Shown here: positions 33,243 to 42,831 of the stretch, piece by piece
How the letters are laid out: each line of letters begins with the position of its first letter
Position numbering within the stretch: the first letter of the stretch is position 1
Source of the DNA: Streptomyces sp. XY006
GTDB lineage: Bacteria; Actinomycetota; Actinomycetes; Streptomycetales; Streptomycetaceae
Assembly (NCBI RefSeq): GCF_002237655.1
Contig: NZ_NOKT01000025.1
Coordinates: 62,001 to 126,000, forward strand
Direction: 5' to 3'
DNA: 64,000 nucleotides
Program-made: the position numbers and the translations under genes
Notes under the pieces: model-generated
What the model was told of the DNA's origin: nothing
Database searches by the model: none
The model's input: the letters and a program-made list of their open reading frames with translations, nothing else

Positions 33243-33902
33243 CCCCGTGAAGCCGATGCGGCGGAGGGTGTTGGCTGTGGTGCGGTCGGCCAGGACGGCC
33301 GAGCCGCAGCCGGGCGGGAGGTCGCCCTGTTCCACCGCGCGCAGCAGGCGGGTGGTGGCCGCGCGGTGGCGCAGGAACGCGTAGCGCGAGACGCCGCGGC
33401 CGCGGTCGCGCTGGCCCGCCAGGGCCTGCTCGGGGGTGACGTCGAGAAGCAGCAGGTGCAGCGTGCCGCCCCGGCGGCGGGCCTCGCGGGCGAGCCAGCG
33501 GCGGACCCACGCCTGCGTGCCGCAGTCGTGCACCACGATCCCCTCGCCGCCGCGCAGCGCGCGGCGCAGCCCGGCGTAGTGGGCGAGCCGGACCAGCGGG
33601 CGGTAGACCGCGTACGGCAGGAAGCCCGGCATGCGCCGCTCCCAGCGGTCCCGGGTGTCCTGGGAGTCGACCCGCCGCCCCGGGACCGTGCGCCGCATCA
33701 GCGTGGACTTGCCGCTGCCGGGCAGACCGGTGACCACCACGATGTCCCGGGGGCCGAACAGCAGCGCGTGCGGGCCGCCGCCGGGGCGGTCGCGCAGATC
33801 GCGGACGACCGGCGCCGGGCCGCGGACCGCCCGGGGCGCGGCAGCCGGCTGCTCGGGCAGCGCGACGCCCGTCGTCGTGGCGTACGCCCTGGTCCTGTTC
33901 AC
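33240..33902 (-). CDS. P-loop ATPase / predicted kinase
   Basis: A 220-aa protein. Walker A is VVVTGLPGSGKSTL (about 55-68), a Walker-B-like GIVVHDCGTQ lies near 120, and an Arg-rich lid region (WVRRWLAREARRRGG, RDRGRGVSRYAFLRHR) suits small-molecule kinases or zeta-toxin-like folds. The phosphoryl acceptor is unknown and no antitoxin partner is adjacent. The GTG at 33902 is chosen because GGGGAGGA lies upstream; the frame extends to 33941 without a ribosome site. Divergent from the glycine riboswitch/gcvT unit. Confidence 0.75.
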   Translation of the reverse strand: MNRTRAYATTTGVALPEQPAAAPRAVRGPAPVVRDLRDRPGGGPHALLFGPRDIVVVTGLPGSGKSTLMRRTVPGRRVDSQDTRDRWERRMPGFLPYAVYRPLVRLAHYAGLRRALRGGEGIVVHDCGTQAWVRRWLAREARRRGGTLHLLLLDVTPEQALAGQRDRGRGVSRYAFLRHRAATTRLLRAVEQGDLPPGCGSAVLADRTTANTLRRIGFTG

Positions 33903-34127
33903 CGTGATCGTCCTCCCCTGGGGCCGGGCACGGAGTCCCATCCCCGCCGAGTGTAAAAAGAAGGTAATGCCGCAGGCCTCTCATTTCCGTACTCTTCCTG
34001 CAACAGGGCTGCTACAGGTCGCCCTGTCCGGCGCGCGGGACTCGTGCACTCCCTGGGAAAGGTCCCCCTGCCGCGCCGGAAGGATGCGTGCAATGATGTG
34101 CGCGCCAACTGCATACCGGCCGTTTGA

Positions 34128-34335
34128 ATCCGCGCGGGAGAGTTCCCAGCACCGCTGACGCTGGGGCGCCGAAGGAGCAAGTCCCTCCCTTGAATCTCTC
34201 AGGCCCCGTTACCGCGCGGGCGAGGCACATCTGAAAAGCGGGCCGCTGCCACAGCGGTCCCACCCAAGGTGCAAGCCATGGACCGGCGCGGTCATGGCGA
34301 ACCTCTCAGGTTCCGATGACAGATGGGGAGGAACG
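34128..34335 (+). ncRNA. Tandem glycine riboswitch
   Basis: Two glycine aptamers lie in the leader of gcvT. The first (about 34134-34241) has the GGGAGAG start, GCGCCGAAGGAGCAA and GAATCTCTCAGGC core. The second (about 34242-34333) has CCACCCAAGGTGCAA, GAACCTCTCAGGT and closing GATGACAGATGGGG. Glycine binding should turn on the cleavage genes. The aptamers end about 40 nt before the gcvT GTG. A frame that opens with ATG at 34294 lies inside the second aptamer and is not the real start. The upstream part of the gap (33903-34127) holds both divergent promoters. Confidence 0.93.
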
Positions 34336-34371
34336 ACCTCGCCCCGTCATCGCCCTGGGAGACGACCGACC

Positions 34372-35493
34372 GTGAGCAGTACAGGAGAACTCCGTCACAC
34401 CGCGCTCGATGCCCTGCATCGCTCGCTCGGCGCGACGATGACCGACTTCGCCGGCTGGGACATGCCCCTGCGCTACGGCTCCGAGCGCGACGAGCACATC
34501 GCCGTGCGCACGAAGGCCGGCCTCTTCGACCTCTCCCACATGGGTGAGATCACCGTCACCGGCCCGCAGGCCGCCGCCCTCCTCGACCACGCCCTGGTGG
34601 GCAACATCGGCGGCGTGAAGCCGGGCCGCGCCCGCTACACCATGATCTGCCGGGCCGACGGCGGCATCCTGGACGACCTGATCGTCTACCGCCTCGGCGA
34701 GACGGAGTACATGGTCGTCGCCAACGCCTCCAACGCCCAGGTCGTCCTCGACGCCCTGACCGAGCGCGCCGCCGGCTTCGACGCCGAGGTGCGCGACGAC
34801 CGGGACGCCTACGCGCTGATCGCCGTCCAGGGCCCGGAGTCCCCCGGCATCCTGGCGTCCCTCACGGACGCCGACCTCGACGGGCTGAAGTACTACGCCG
34901 GCCTGCCCGGCACCGTCGCCGGGGTCCCGGCCCTGATCGCCCGCACCGGGTACACCGGCGAGGACGGCTTCGAGCTGTTCGTGAAGCCGGAGCACGCCGT
35001 CGAGCTGTGGCAGGCCCTGACCAAGGCCGGCGAGGGCGCCGGGCTGGTCCCGTGCGGGCTGTCCTGCCGCGACACGCTGCGCCTGGAGGCCGGCATGCCG
35101 CTGTACGGGCACGAGCTGACCACCGCCCTGACCCCCTTCGACGCCGGTCTCGGCCGCGTGGTGAAGTTCGAGAAGGAGGGCGACTTCGTGGGGCGCGAGG
35201 CCCTGCGCGAGGCCGCCGCCCGGGCCGAGCAGAACCCGCCGCGCGTCCTGGTCGGCCTGGTCGCCGAGGGCCGCCGCGTCCCGCGCGCCGGCTACGCCGT
35301 CGTCTCCGGCGGCGAGGTGATCGGCGAGGTCACCTCCGGCGCCCCCTCCCCCACCCTGGGCAAGCCGATCGCGATGGCCTACGTCGACGCCGCGCACGCC
35401 GCGCCCGGCACGCCCGGAGTGGGCGTGGACATCCGGGGCAGTCACGAGCCGTACGAGGTCGTGGCGCTGCCGTTCTACAAGCGCCAGAAGTAG
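34372..35493 (+). CDS. gcvT: Glycine cleavage system T protein (aminomethyltransferase)
   Basis: A 373-aa GcvT. It moves the aminomethyl carbon from lipoyl-GcvH to tetrahydrofolate, releasing ammonia. Family segments are visible: TDFAGWDMPLRYG near the N-terminus, LFDLSHMGEI, and ARTGYTGEDGFELF in the middle. The C-terminal GcvT_C domain ends YEVVALPFYKRQK. The GTG start at 34372 follows GGGAGA and lies just past the riboswitch. The usual P protein (gcvP) is not next to it in this window. Confidence 0.96.
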   Translation: MSSTGELRHTALDALHRSLGATMTDFAGWDMPLRYGSERDEHIAVRTKAGLFDLSHMGEITVTGPQAAALLDHALVGNIGGVKPGRARYTMICRADGGILDDLIVYRLGETEYMVVANASNAQVVLDALTERAAGFDAEVRDDRDAYALIAVQGPESPGILASLTDADLDGLKYYAGLPGTVAGVPALIARTGYTGEDGFELFVKPEHAVELWQALTKAGEGAGLVPCGLSCRDTLRLEAGMPLYGHELTTALTPFDAGLGRVVKFEKEGDFVGREALREAAARAEQNPPRVLVGLVAEGRRVPRAGYAVVSGGEVIGEVTSGAPSPTLGKPIAMAYVDAAHAAPGTPGVGVDIRGSHEPYEVVALPFYKRQK

Positions 35494-35590
35494 ACACTGG
35501 CCAGGGGCGCCACCAGCGCCCGGCCGCCTCCCCCCGCTCACCAGCGGTCCCCTTCACCAGCACTCCCGCGCGTACAGGAGAATCCAGGCC

Positions 35591-35968
35591 ATGAGCAACC
35601 CCACGCAGCTGCGCTACAGCAAGGAGCACGAGTGGCTGTCGGCCGCCGAGGACGGCGTGTCGACGGTCGGCATCACGGAGCACGCGGCCAACGCGCTCGG
35701 CGACGTGGTCTTCGTCCAGCTCCCCGAGGTCGGTGACACGGTGTCCGCGGGCGAGACCTGCGGCGAGCTGGAGTCGACCAAGTCCGTGTCCGACCTGTAC
35801 TCCCCGGTCTCCGGTGAGGTCACCGAGGTCAACGAGGACGTCGTGAACGACCCGTCGCTGGTGAACTCGGCCCCCTTCGAGGGCGGCTGGCTGTTCAAGG
35901 TGCGGGTCACGGACGAGCCGGGCGACCTGCTCTCCGCCGACGAGTACACCGCGTTCTCCGCCGGCTGA
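35591..35968 (+). CDS. gcvH: Glycine cleavage system H protein
   Basis: A 125-aa H protein of normal length. Lipoylation Lys64 is in ELESTKSVSDLYSP, and KEHEWL at the N-terminus and GWLFKV near the end are family hallmarks. It carries the aminomethyl group between the P, T and L proteins. The start is ATG behind AGGAG, 97 bp after gcvT, and glyA follows 14 bp after its stop, so gcvT, gcvH and glyA probably form one riboswitch-controlled transcript. Confidence 0.97.
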   Translation: MSNPTQLRYSKEHEWLSAAEDGVSTVGITEHAANALGDVVFVQLPEVGDTVSAGETCGELESTKSVSDLYSPVSGEVTEVNEDVVNDPSLVNSAPFEGGWLFKVRVTDEPGDLLSADEYTAFSAG

Positions 35969-35982
35969 GGAGTCGTAGCCCC

Positions 35983-37245
<1,263 letters not shown>

Positions 37246-37248
37246 GAG

Positions 37249-37268
37249 CGCGGCCGGCGACGGCCGCG
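37249..37268 (+). terminator. Stem-loop with GNRA-type loop after glyA
   Basis: Perfect 8-bp arms CGCGGCCG / CGGCCGCG enclose GCGA, starting 4 nt after the glyA stop. It may terminate or stabilise the gcv-glyA transcript ahead of sdaA. The short stem makes full termination uncertain, so read-through to sdaA is possible. Confidence 0.55.
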
Positions 37269-37353
37269 AAGAAACCTTTCGGGAGCCGCGCCGGCCACAA
37301 GCGGGCGCGGCACCCACCCCCTTGGCACCACCCCCGTAGTCAGGAGTTCCCCC

Positions 37354-38721
<1,368 letters not shown>

Positions 38722-38774
38722 CGGGCCGCCGGGGCGACGTCTCACATCGCGAGAAGGCTGTACCGGGAAACAAG

Positions 38775-38815
38775 ATGGCTGACATCGTTGTACCAGCCAT
38801 GTTTCACACGTGAAA
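38775..38815. promoter_or_regulatory. Two adjacent inverted repeats before the MHS transporter
   Basis: ATGGCTG (38775-38781) pairs with CAGCCAT (38794-38800), and directly after it comes TTTCAC-AC-GTGAAA (38802-38815), a perfect 6+2+6 palindrome that ends 9 bp before the ATG at 38825. Together they look like operator sites for a dimeric regulator acting at the promoter or blocking the start. Confidence 0.6.
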
Positions 38816-38824
38816 GACCGAGCG

Positions 38825-40237
38825 ATGCCCGCACCAGTCCCCGGTTCAGCCCCGACGCCCGTCAACCCCCGGTCCCGGGTCCTCGTCGCCAGCCTCATCG
38901 GCACGACGATCGAGTTCTACGACTTCTACATCTACGCGACCGCCGCGGTGCTCGTCTTCCCCCAGCTGTTCTTCCCGGACAGCGACCCGACCACCGCGCT
39001 GCTGTCGTCCTTCGCGGTCTTCGGCGCCGCGATGGTCGCCCGTCCGGTCGGCGCCGTCGTCTTCGGGCACCTCGGCGACCGGCTCGGCCGCAAGAAGACG
39101 CTCGTCGTCTCGCTCCTGACCATGGGCGTCGCCACCTTCCTCATCGGCGTGCTGCCCACCTACGCCCAGGCCGGCTGGGTGGCCACCGCGCTGCTGGTGC
39201 TGATGCGGCTCGCGCAGGGCTTCGCGCTCGGCGGGGAGTGGAGCGGTGCCGCCCTGGTCGCCACCGAGAACGCCCCCAGCGGCAAGCGCGCCCTGTACGG
39301 CACCTTCCCGCAGCTGGGCGCCCCGCTGGGCTTCATCATCGGCAACGGCCTGTTCCTGCTCATGGGCGCGCTGCTGCCCTCCGCGGCCGGCGCCGACCCC
39401 TCCCAGCCCTCGGACGCCTTCCTCGTCTGGGGCTGGCGCGTGCCGTTCCTGTTCTCCGCCGTGATGGTCGCCATCGGCCTGTGGGTGCGCTCCCGGCTCG
39501 TCGAGTCGGCGGTGTTCACCAGGACCCGCGCCGCGGGCGGGGTGCGGCGGCTGCCGCTGGCCACCGTGGTGCGCGGCCACGGCAGGCAGCTCGTCCTGGG
39601 CACCTTCATCATGCTGGCGACCTATGTGCTCTTCTACCTGATGACCACGTTCTCGCTGAGCTACGGACGGGCCGCGAAGAACGCCGCCGTGCCCGGACTG
39701 GGGTACGGCTACACCACCTTCGTCCTGATGCTGATCTTCGGCGTGCTGTTCTTCGCCGCCTTCACCCTGGTCTCCGGCCCGCTCGCCGACCGGTACGGGC
39801 GGCGCACCACGCTGATCCGGGTCACCGCGGCGATCGTGGTCTTCGGACTGGTCTGGGCCCCGCTGATCGGCCTGGGCACCTTCGGCGTGGTGATGTGGCT
39901 CGTGCTCGGCTTCACCCTCATGGGCCTGACGTTCGGCCCGATGGGCGCGCTGCTGCCCGAACTCTTCCCGACCAGCGTGCGCTACACCGGCTCCGGCATC
40001 TCGTACAACGTCAGCTCGATCCTCGGAGCGGCGGTCGCCCCGTTCATCGCGGTGGCGCTGTGGGAGGCCGGGGACGGCTCGCCGTGGCTGGTCGGCCTCT
40101 ACCTCTCGGCGATGGCCCTGCTGACGCTGACCGCGCTGCTCCTCGGCAAGGAGACCCGGCACGTCTCCCTGGACGACGGCGAGACCGCCCGTACCGACGA
40201 CCCGGAACGCTCCGTGACCGCGACCGGCGGAAGTTGA
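38825..40237 (+). CDS. MFS transporter, metabolite:H+ symporter (MHS) family
   Basis: A 470-aa protein with twelve membrane helices. Family signatures are TTIEFYDFYIYATAA in helix 1, GHLGDRLGRKKTL in loop 2-3, RLAQGFALGGEWSGA in helix 4 and LADRYGRRTTL in loop 8-9. MHS members (ShiA, KgtP, ProP) import organic acids, osmolytes or aromatic acids with protons; substrate unknown. Linkage to glycine/serine genes makes an amino acid or related metabolite plausible. The alternative start is GTG at 38810, but that codon lies inside a palindrome and lacks a ribosome site. Confidence 0.9.
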   Translation: MPAPVPGSAPTPVNPRSRVLVASLIGTTIEFYDFYIYATAAVLVFPQLFFPDSDPTTALLSSFAVFGAAMVARPVGAVVFGHLGDRLGRKKTLVVSLLTMGVATFLIGVLPTYAQAGWVATALLVLMRLAQGFALGGEWSGAALVATENAPSGKRALYGTFPQLGAPLGFIIGNGLFLLMGALLPSAAGADPSQPSDAFLVWGWRVPFLFSAVMVAIGLWVRSRLVESAVFTRTRAAGGVRRLPLATVVRGHGRQLVLGTFIMLATYVLFYLMTTFSLSYGRAAKNAAVPGLGYGYTTFVLMLIFGVLFFAAFTLVSGPLADRYGRRTTLIRVTAAIVVFGLVWAPLIGLGTFGVVMWLVLGFTLMGLTFGPMGALLPELFPTSVRYTGSGISYNVSSILGAAVAPFIAVALWEAGDGSPWLVGLYLSAMALLTLTALLLGKETRHVSLDDGETARTDDPERSVTATGGS

Positions 40238-40322
40238 CATCCGCACATCGGCCCGCAGCGGCCCGTGCCATGGTGGTGGGCACCAACTCCCCCTCCCCCA
40301 CGAGCACTTCAGGGAGCCCCCC

Positions 40323-40880
40323 ATGCTGCGCGGCATCGATGTGAGCGCCTACCAGTCCTCCTCCTACGACACCGACGGCCTCTCCTTCGTCTTCGTCAAG
40401 GCGACGGAGGGGCGGTCGTACGTCAACCCCCGGCTGGCCGCCCAGACCAAGCGGGCGCGGGACGCCGGCCTGGTCGTCGGCTTCTACCACTTCCTGTGGC
40501 CCGGCAACCTCACCGCCCAGGCGGAGTACTTCGTCGGCAAGGCGCCGGACCGGGCGGGCGACATCCTCGCCGTCGACTGGGAGACGACCGGCGACGGCAC
40601 CCACGCGAGCAACGCGGAGAAGGACCGGTTCATACGGAAGCTGAAGGAACTGCGGCCGGACAACCGCGTGGTGCTCTACTGCAACCGGGATTTCTGGCTC
40701 AACGTCGACACGACCTCCTACGCCGGCGACGGGCTGTGGATAGCCGACTACGTCTCCGCGGGAAAGCCCCGCATCAAGGCGAAGTGGCGCTTCCACCAGT
40801 ACACCGACGACCCGCTGGACAAGAACGTGGCCGACTTCGAGAGCAAGGCGGCACTGCGGAAGTGGGCCACGGACGCCTGA
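40323..40880 (+). CDS. GH25 lysozyme-family muramidase without signal peptide
   Basis: A 185-aa GH25 (Chalaropsis-type lysozyme) domain spanning the whole protein. It opens RGIDVSAYQ and carries the catalytic DxE in AVDWETT (Asp and Glu near 82-84), FYHFLW and a closing FHQYTDD segment. GH25 enzymes cut MurNAc-GlcNAc bonds. There is no signal peptide or membrane helix, which is unusual for a cell-wall enzyme; AGGGAG 6 nt before the ATG supports this start. Its final codons begin a 16-bp repeat array. Confidence 0.88.
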   Translation: MLRGIDVSAYQSSSYDTDGLSFVFVKATEGRSYVNPRLAAQTKRARDAGLVVGFYHFLWPGNLTAQAEYFVGKAPDRAGDILAVDWETTGDGTHASNAEKDRFIRKLKELRPDNRVVLYCNRDFWLNVDTTSYAGDGLWIADYVSAGKPRIKAKWRFHQYTDDPLDKNVADFESKAALRKWATDA

Positions 40881-40937
40881 TCCCGCGGACGCCTGATCAC
40901 GCGGACACCCGGACCCGCGGCCACCCGGACCCGCCGG
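40873..40937. repeat. 16-bp tandem repeats, four copies, between convergent genes
   Basis: Four head-to-tail copies (three of 16 bp, one of 17 bp), the first being ACGCCTGATCCCGCGG at 40873-40888, start inside the lysozyme gene over its stop codon. They end 2 bp before the stop of the convergent oxidoreductase (40940). Copies 1-2 and 3-4 are most alike. Confidence 0.88.
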
Positions 40938-40939
40938 CT

Positions 40940-41602
40940 CTAGCCGCGGAAGTCCGGCGTGCGCTCCGGGGACGCCTCCGACAGGGCCTTGGTGACCTCC
41001 TGGACTCCGCCGCGCAGGCCGGAGACCGGGGTGCCGGGCTGCTGGCGCCAGGAGTCGTCCAGGCCGCCCGCGTCGACCGTGTCGAAGCCGAGTTCCCCGA
41101 TCAGGTCGCGTACCTTCCGCTTGGCCGCCTCGTCGTCGCCGGCCACCGGGAGGGCGATGCGGTCGGGGTCGCCTTCCGGGCGGTGGCGGTCCAGGATGTC
41201 CTGGGCGTAGGTGCCGTTGAAGGCCTTGACCACGGGGTGGCCCAGCTGCCGTTCCGTCCAGCGGCTCTCCGTGAGGCCCTCGTCCTCGATCCCGGCGATC
41301 CTGCCGTCGCGCTGCCTGGGGTAGTAGTTGCCGGTGTCGATGACCGCGACGCCCTCCGCCGCGCCGTCCAGCAGGCCGGACGGCAGGTCCGGGACCGCCT
41401 TCAGGGGAATGGCCACCACGACGACCTCCGCGCCCCGAGCGGCCTCCTCGACCGGTACGGGCGTCGCGCCGGTCTCCTCCGCCAGGGCGGTGAGGGTGTG
41501 CGGCCCGCGGGAATTGGCGACGGACACGTCGTGGCCCAGGGCCGTGAGCCGCCGGGTCAGGTTGCCGCCGATGTTGCCCGCTCCGATGATGCCGATCTTC
41601 AT
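40940..41602 (-). CDS. F420/NADP-type oxidoreductase (NADPH-dependent F420 reductase-like)
   Basis: A 220-aa Rossmann protein of the F420_oxidored family. The cofactor motif KIGIIGAGNIGGNL is at the N-terminus, ANSRGP follows strand 2 as in NADP-binding members, and VVVVAIPLKAV and DTGNYYPRQRDGRI are typical. It may move hydride between NADP and F420 or reduce a small substrate. The start is ATG at 41602. Convergent with the lysozyme gene. Confidence 0.82.
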   Translation of the reverse strand: MKIGIIGAGNIGGNLTRRLTALGHDVSVANSRGPHTLTALAEETGATPVPVEEAARGAEVVVVAIPLKAVPDLPSGLLDGAAEGVAVIDTGNYYPRQRDGRIAGIEDEGLTESRWTERQLGHPVVKAFNGTYAQDILDRHRPEGDPDRIALPVAGDDEAAKRKVRDLIGELGFDTVDAGGLDDSWRQQPGTPVSGLRGGVQEVTKALSEASPERTPDFRG

Positions 41603-41710
41603 GTCCTCGCCCTTCCGGGGGTGGATGGCGCCTCGCGGCTGCTGGTGACCTGGGCAACCTCGGGGGCGGGTGGGCTATTCCTGGCCCTGCGGGGCCGCGG
41701 GACATGCCGA

Positions 41711-41744
41711 GGGGCCCGGTCCGTGCGCGCACGGACCGGGCCCC
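41711..41744. terminator. 34-bp perfect palindrome terminator
   Basis: The 34 bp from 41711 to 41744 are fully self-complementary and GC-only except for a few A/T pairs; they can form a hairpin with a minimal loop. It lies 22 bp past the stop of the EF-hand gene and upstream of the oxidoreductase start, so it most likely ends the EF-hand transcript. Confidence 0.85.
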
Positions 41745-41766
41745 TTCGCTCGGGTTCCCGGGCGGC

Positions 41767-41979
41767 CTACTTGTTCAGGTAGCCCCAGAACTCGTCGAAG
41801 CTCAGCTTCTTGTCGCCGTCCAGGTCGCGGCTCTTGATGACGACCTCGGCGACCGACTCGGTGACGTTCCAGTCACCCGACTGGGCCAGGGCGGTCTTGA
41901 ACTCGGCAGCGGTGATGAAACCGTCACCGTCCGTATCGATCCGCTCGAAATGCTTGCGTGCTTCCTCGATGTCCGCCAC
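41767..41979 (-). CDS. EF-hand calcium-binding protein
   Basis: A 70-aa protein with two canonical EF-hand loops, DTDGDGFITAAE (15-26) and DLDGDKKLSFDE (52-63), each with acidic residues at positions 1, 3, 5 and 12. It belongs with the small calmodulin-like Cab proteins of Streptomyces, which are thought to buffer or sense calcium during development; I recall CabB at this chromosomal place. The start is GTG at 41979 with GAGGGGC 6 nt upstream. Two inverted repeats lie in its promoter region. Confidence 0.92.
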   Translation of the reverse strand: MADIEEARKHFERIDTDGDGFITAAEFKTALAQSGDWNVTESVAEVVIKSRDLDGDKKLSFDEFWGYLNK

Positions 41980-42001
41980 CGATCGCCCCTCGTCTCGTGC
42001 T

Positions 42002-42025
42002 GTACGTCGTACTGACGCAGGTCAG
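42002..42025. promoter_or_regulatory. Inverted repeats upstream of the EF-hand gene
   Basis: GTACG-T-CGTAC (42002-42012) is directly followed by CTGAC-GCAG-GTCAG (42012-42025), sharing one base. Both are perfect and lie about 25-45 bp upstream of the EF-hand start, in the expected promoter. Their role is not known. Confidence 0.45.
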
Positions 42026-42137
42026 ATTAACCGCCCGCGCGAACACCCACCGAGCCGCCCACCCGGCCGGGCCCGGTCCGAGGGCGAAGCGCCCTCGTCG
42101 GGCCAGTAACGGATGGTGCGCAGGGTCAGTGCCGCGG

Positions 42138-42740
42138 TCAGTGCCAGGGCTTGTAGTGGGGGTTGCTCTCGCAGTCGCTCATGATCTCGGTCTTCGTCGC
42201 CTTGTCGACCGGGCAGACGCCGACGATGTACCGCCGGGCGATGCCGCCGGGGAAGGCGACCTCCTGCTGGTCGGCGTATTTGTGGGTGTCGCCGATGGTC
42301 TTGTTGACGTCGACGCCGCCGGGGGCGTCGACGTAGTAGTTGAAGGCGGACTTCCACTTCTTGAACAGGTCGTGGTCGTACGTCGTCGACACGTACGGGG
42401 ACGGCTGGTTGACCAGGACGTACTTCTCCAGGTCGTACTGCCCGTTCACGACGTCCCTGGGGCGGAAGCCCTCCTCGAAGACCACGGAGGGGCCGCGGCC
42501 GTCGGCGCGGTAGAGGGTGCCGCAGGTGGTGCGCCAGGACGGGTCGGGCGTGATCCGGCCGAGGTCGACGCGGCGGTCGGCGGCGGCTTCGGCCTTGTCG
42601 TCGTACTGCACGGGGCAGGCGGCCGGTGCGGGGGCGGCGGGCCGGGCGGGCGCCTGGGCCGGTGCGGCGGCCGTGGTGGTCAGGACGGCCGCGAGGGAGA
42701 GGGCGGCGGCCGTGGCGCGCCGCGGGCGGAGAGTGATCAT
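42138..42740 (-). CDS. Secreted pierisin-like, guanine-specific ADP-ribosyltransferase (ScARP type)
   Basis: A 200-aa secreted protein. The signal peptide (about 1-30) is followed by an Ala/Pro linker and an R-S-E class ADP-ribosyltransferase fold. Visible are Arg78 in LYRADGR, the S-T-x strand in PYVSTTYD (118-120) and Q158-x-E160 in ADQQEVAFPGG, where Gln two before the catalytic Glu marks this branch. Cys42, 73, 176 and 190 may form two disulfides. The S. coelicolor homologue ScARP (SCO5461) modifies the guanine base of nucleosides, nucleotides and DNA, unlike protein-modifying toxins. No immunity gene is obvious beside it. The ATG at 42740 is preferred to GTG at 42749. Confidence 0.88.
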   Translation of the reverse strand: MITLRPRRATAAALSLAAVLTTTAAAPAQAPARPAAPAPAACPVQYDDKAEAAADRRVDLGRITPDPSWRTTCGTLYRADGRGPSVVFEEGFRPRDVVNGQYDLEKYVLVNQPSPYVSTTYDHDLFKKWKSAFNYYVDAPGGVDVNKTIGDTHKYADQQEVAFPGGIARRYIVGVCPVDKATKTEIMSDCESNPHYKPWH

Positions 42741-42831
42741 GCGGAGCACGATCGCGGTTCCGCCGCGGCGGGCCCGGGATCCTCACCCGATCAGGGCGTG
42801 TCAACTGCCGTGATGTGGACGGCGGATGGGG

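Noticed and set aside
33240..33902. Zeta-type toxin of a toxin-antitoxin pair
   Set aside because: The Walker A and lid are compatible, but no antitoxin-like gene is adjacent, so only a generic P-loop call is made.
34294..34371. In-frame ATG upstream of gcvT that would add 26 residues
   Set aside because: It lies inside the second glycine aptamer and has no family homology; the GTG at 34372 has a ribosome site and starts the conserved protein.
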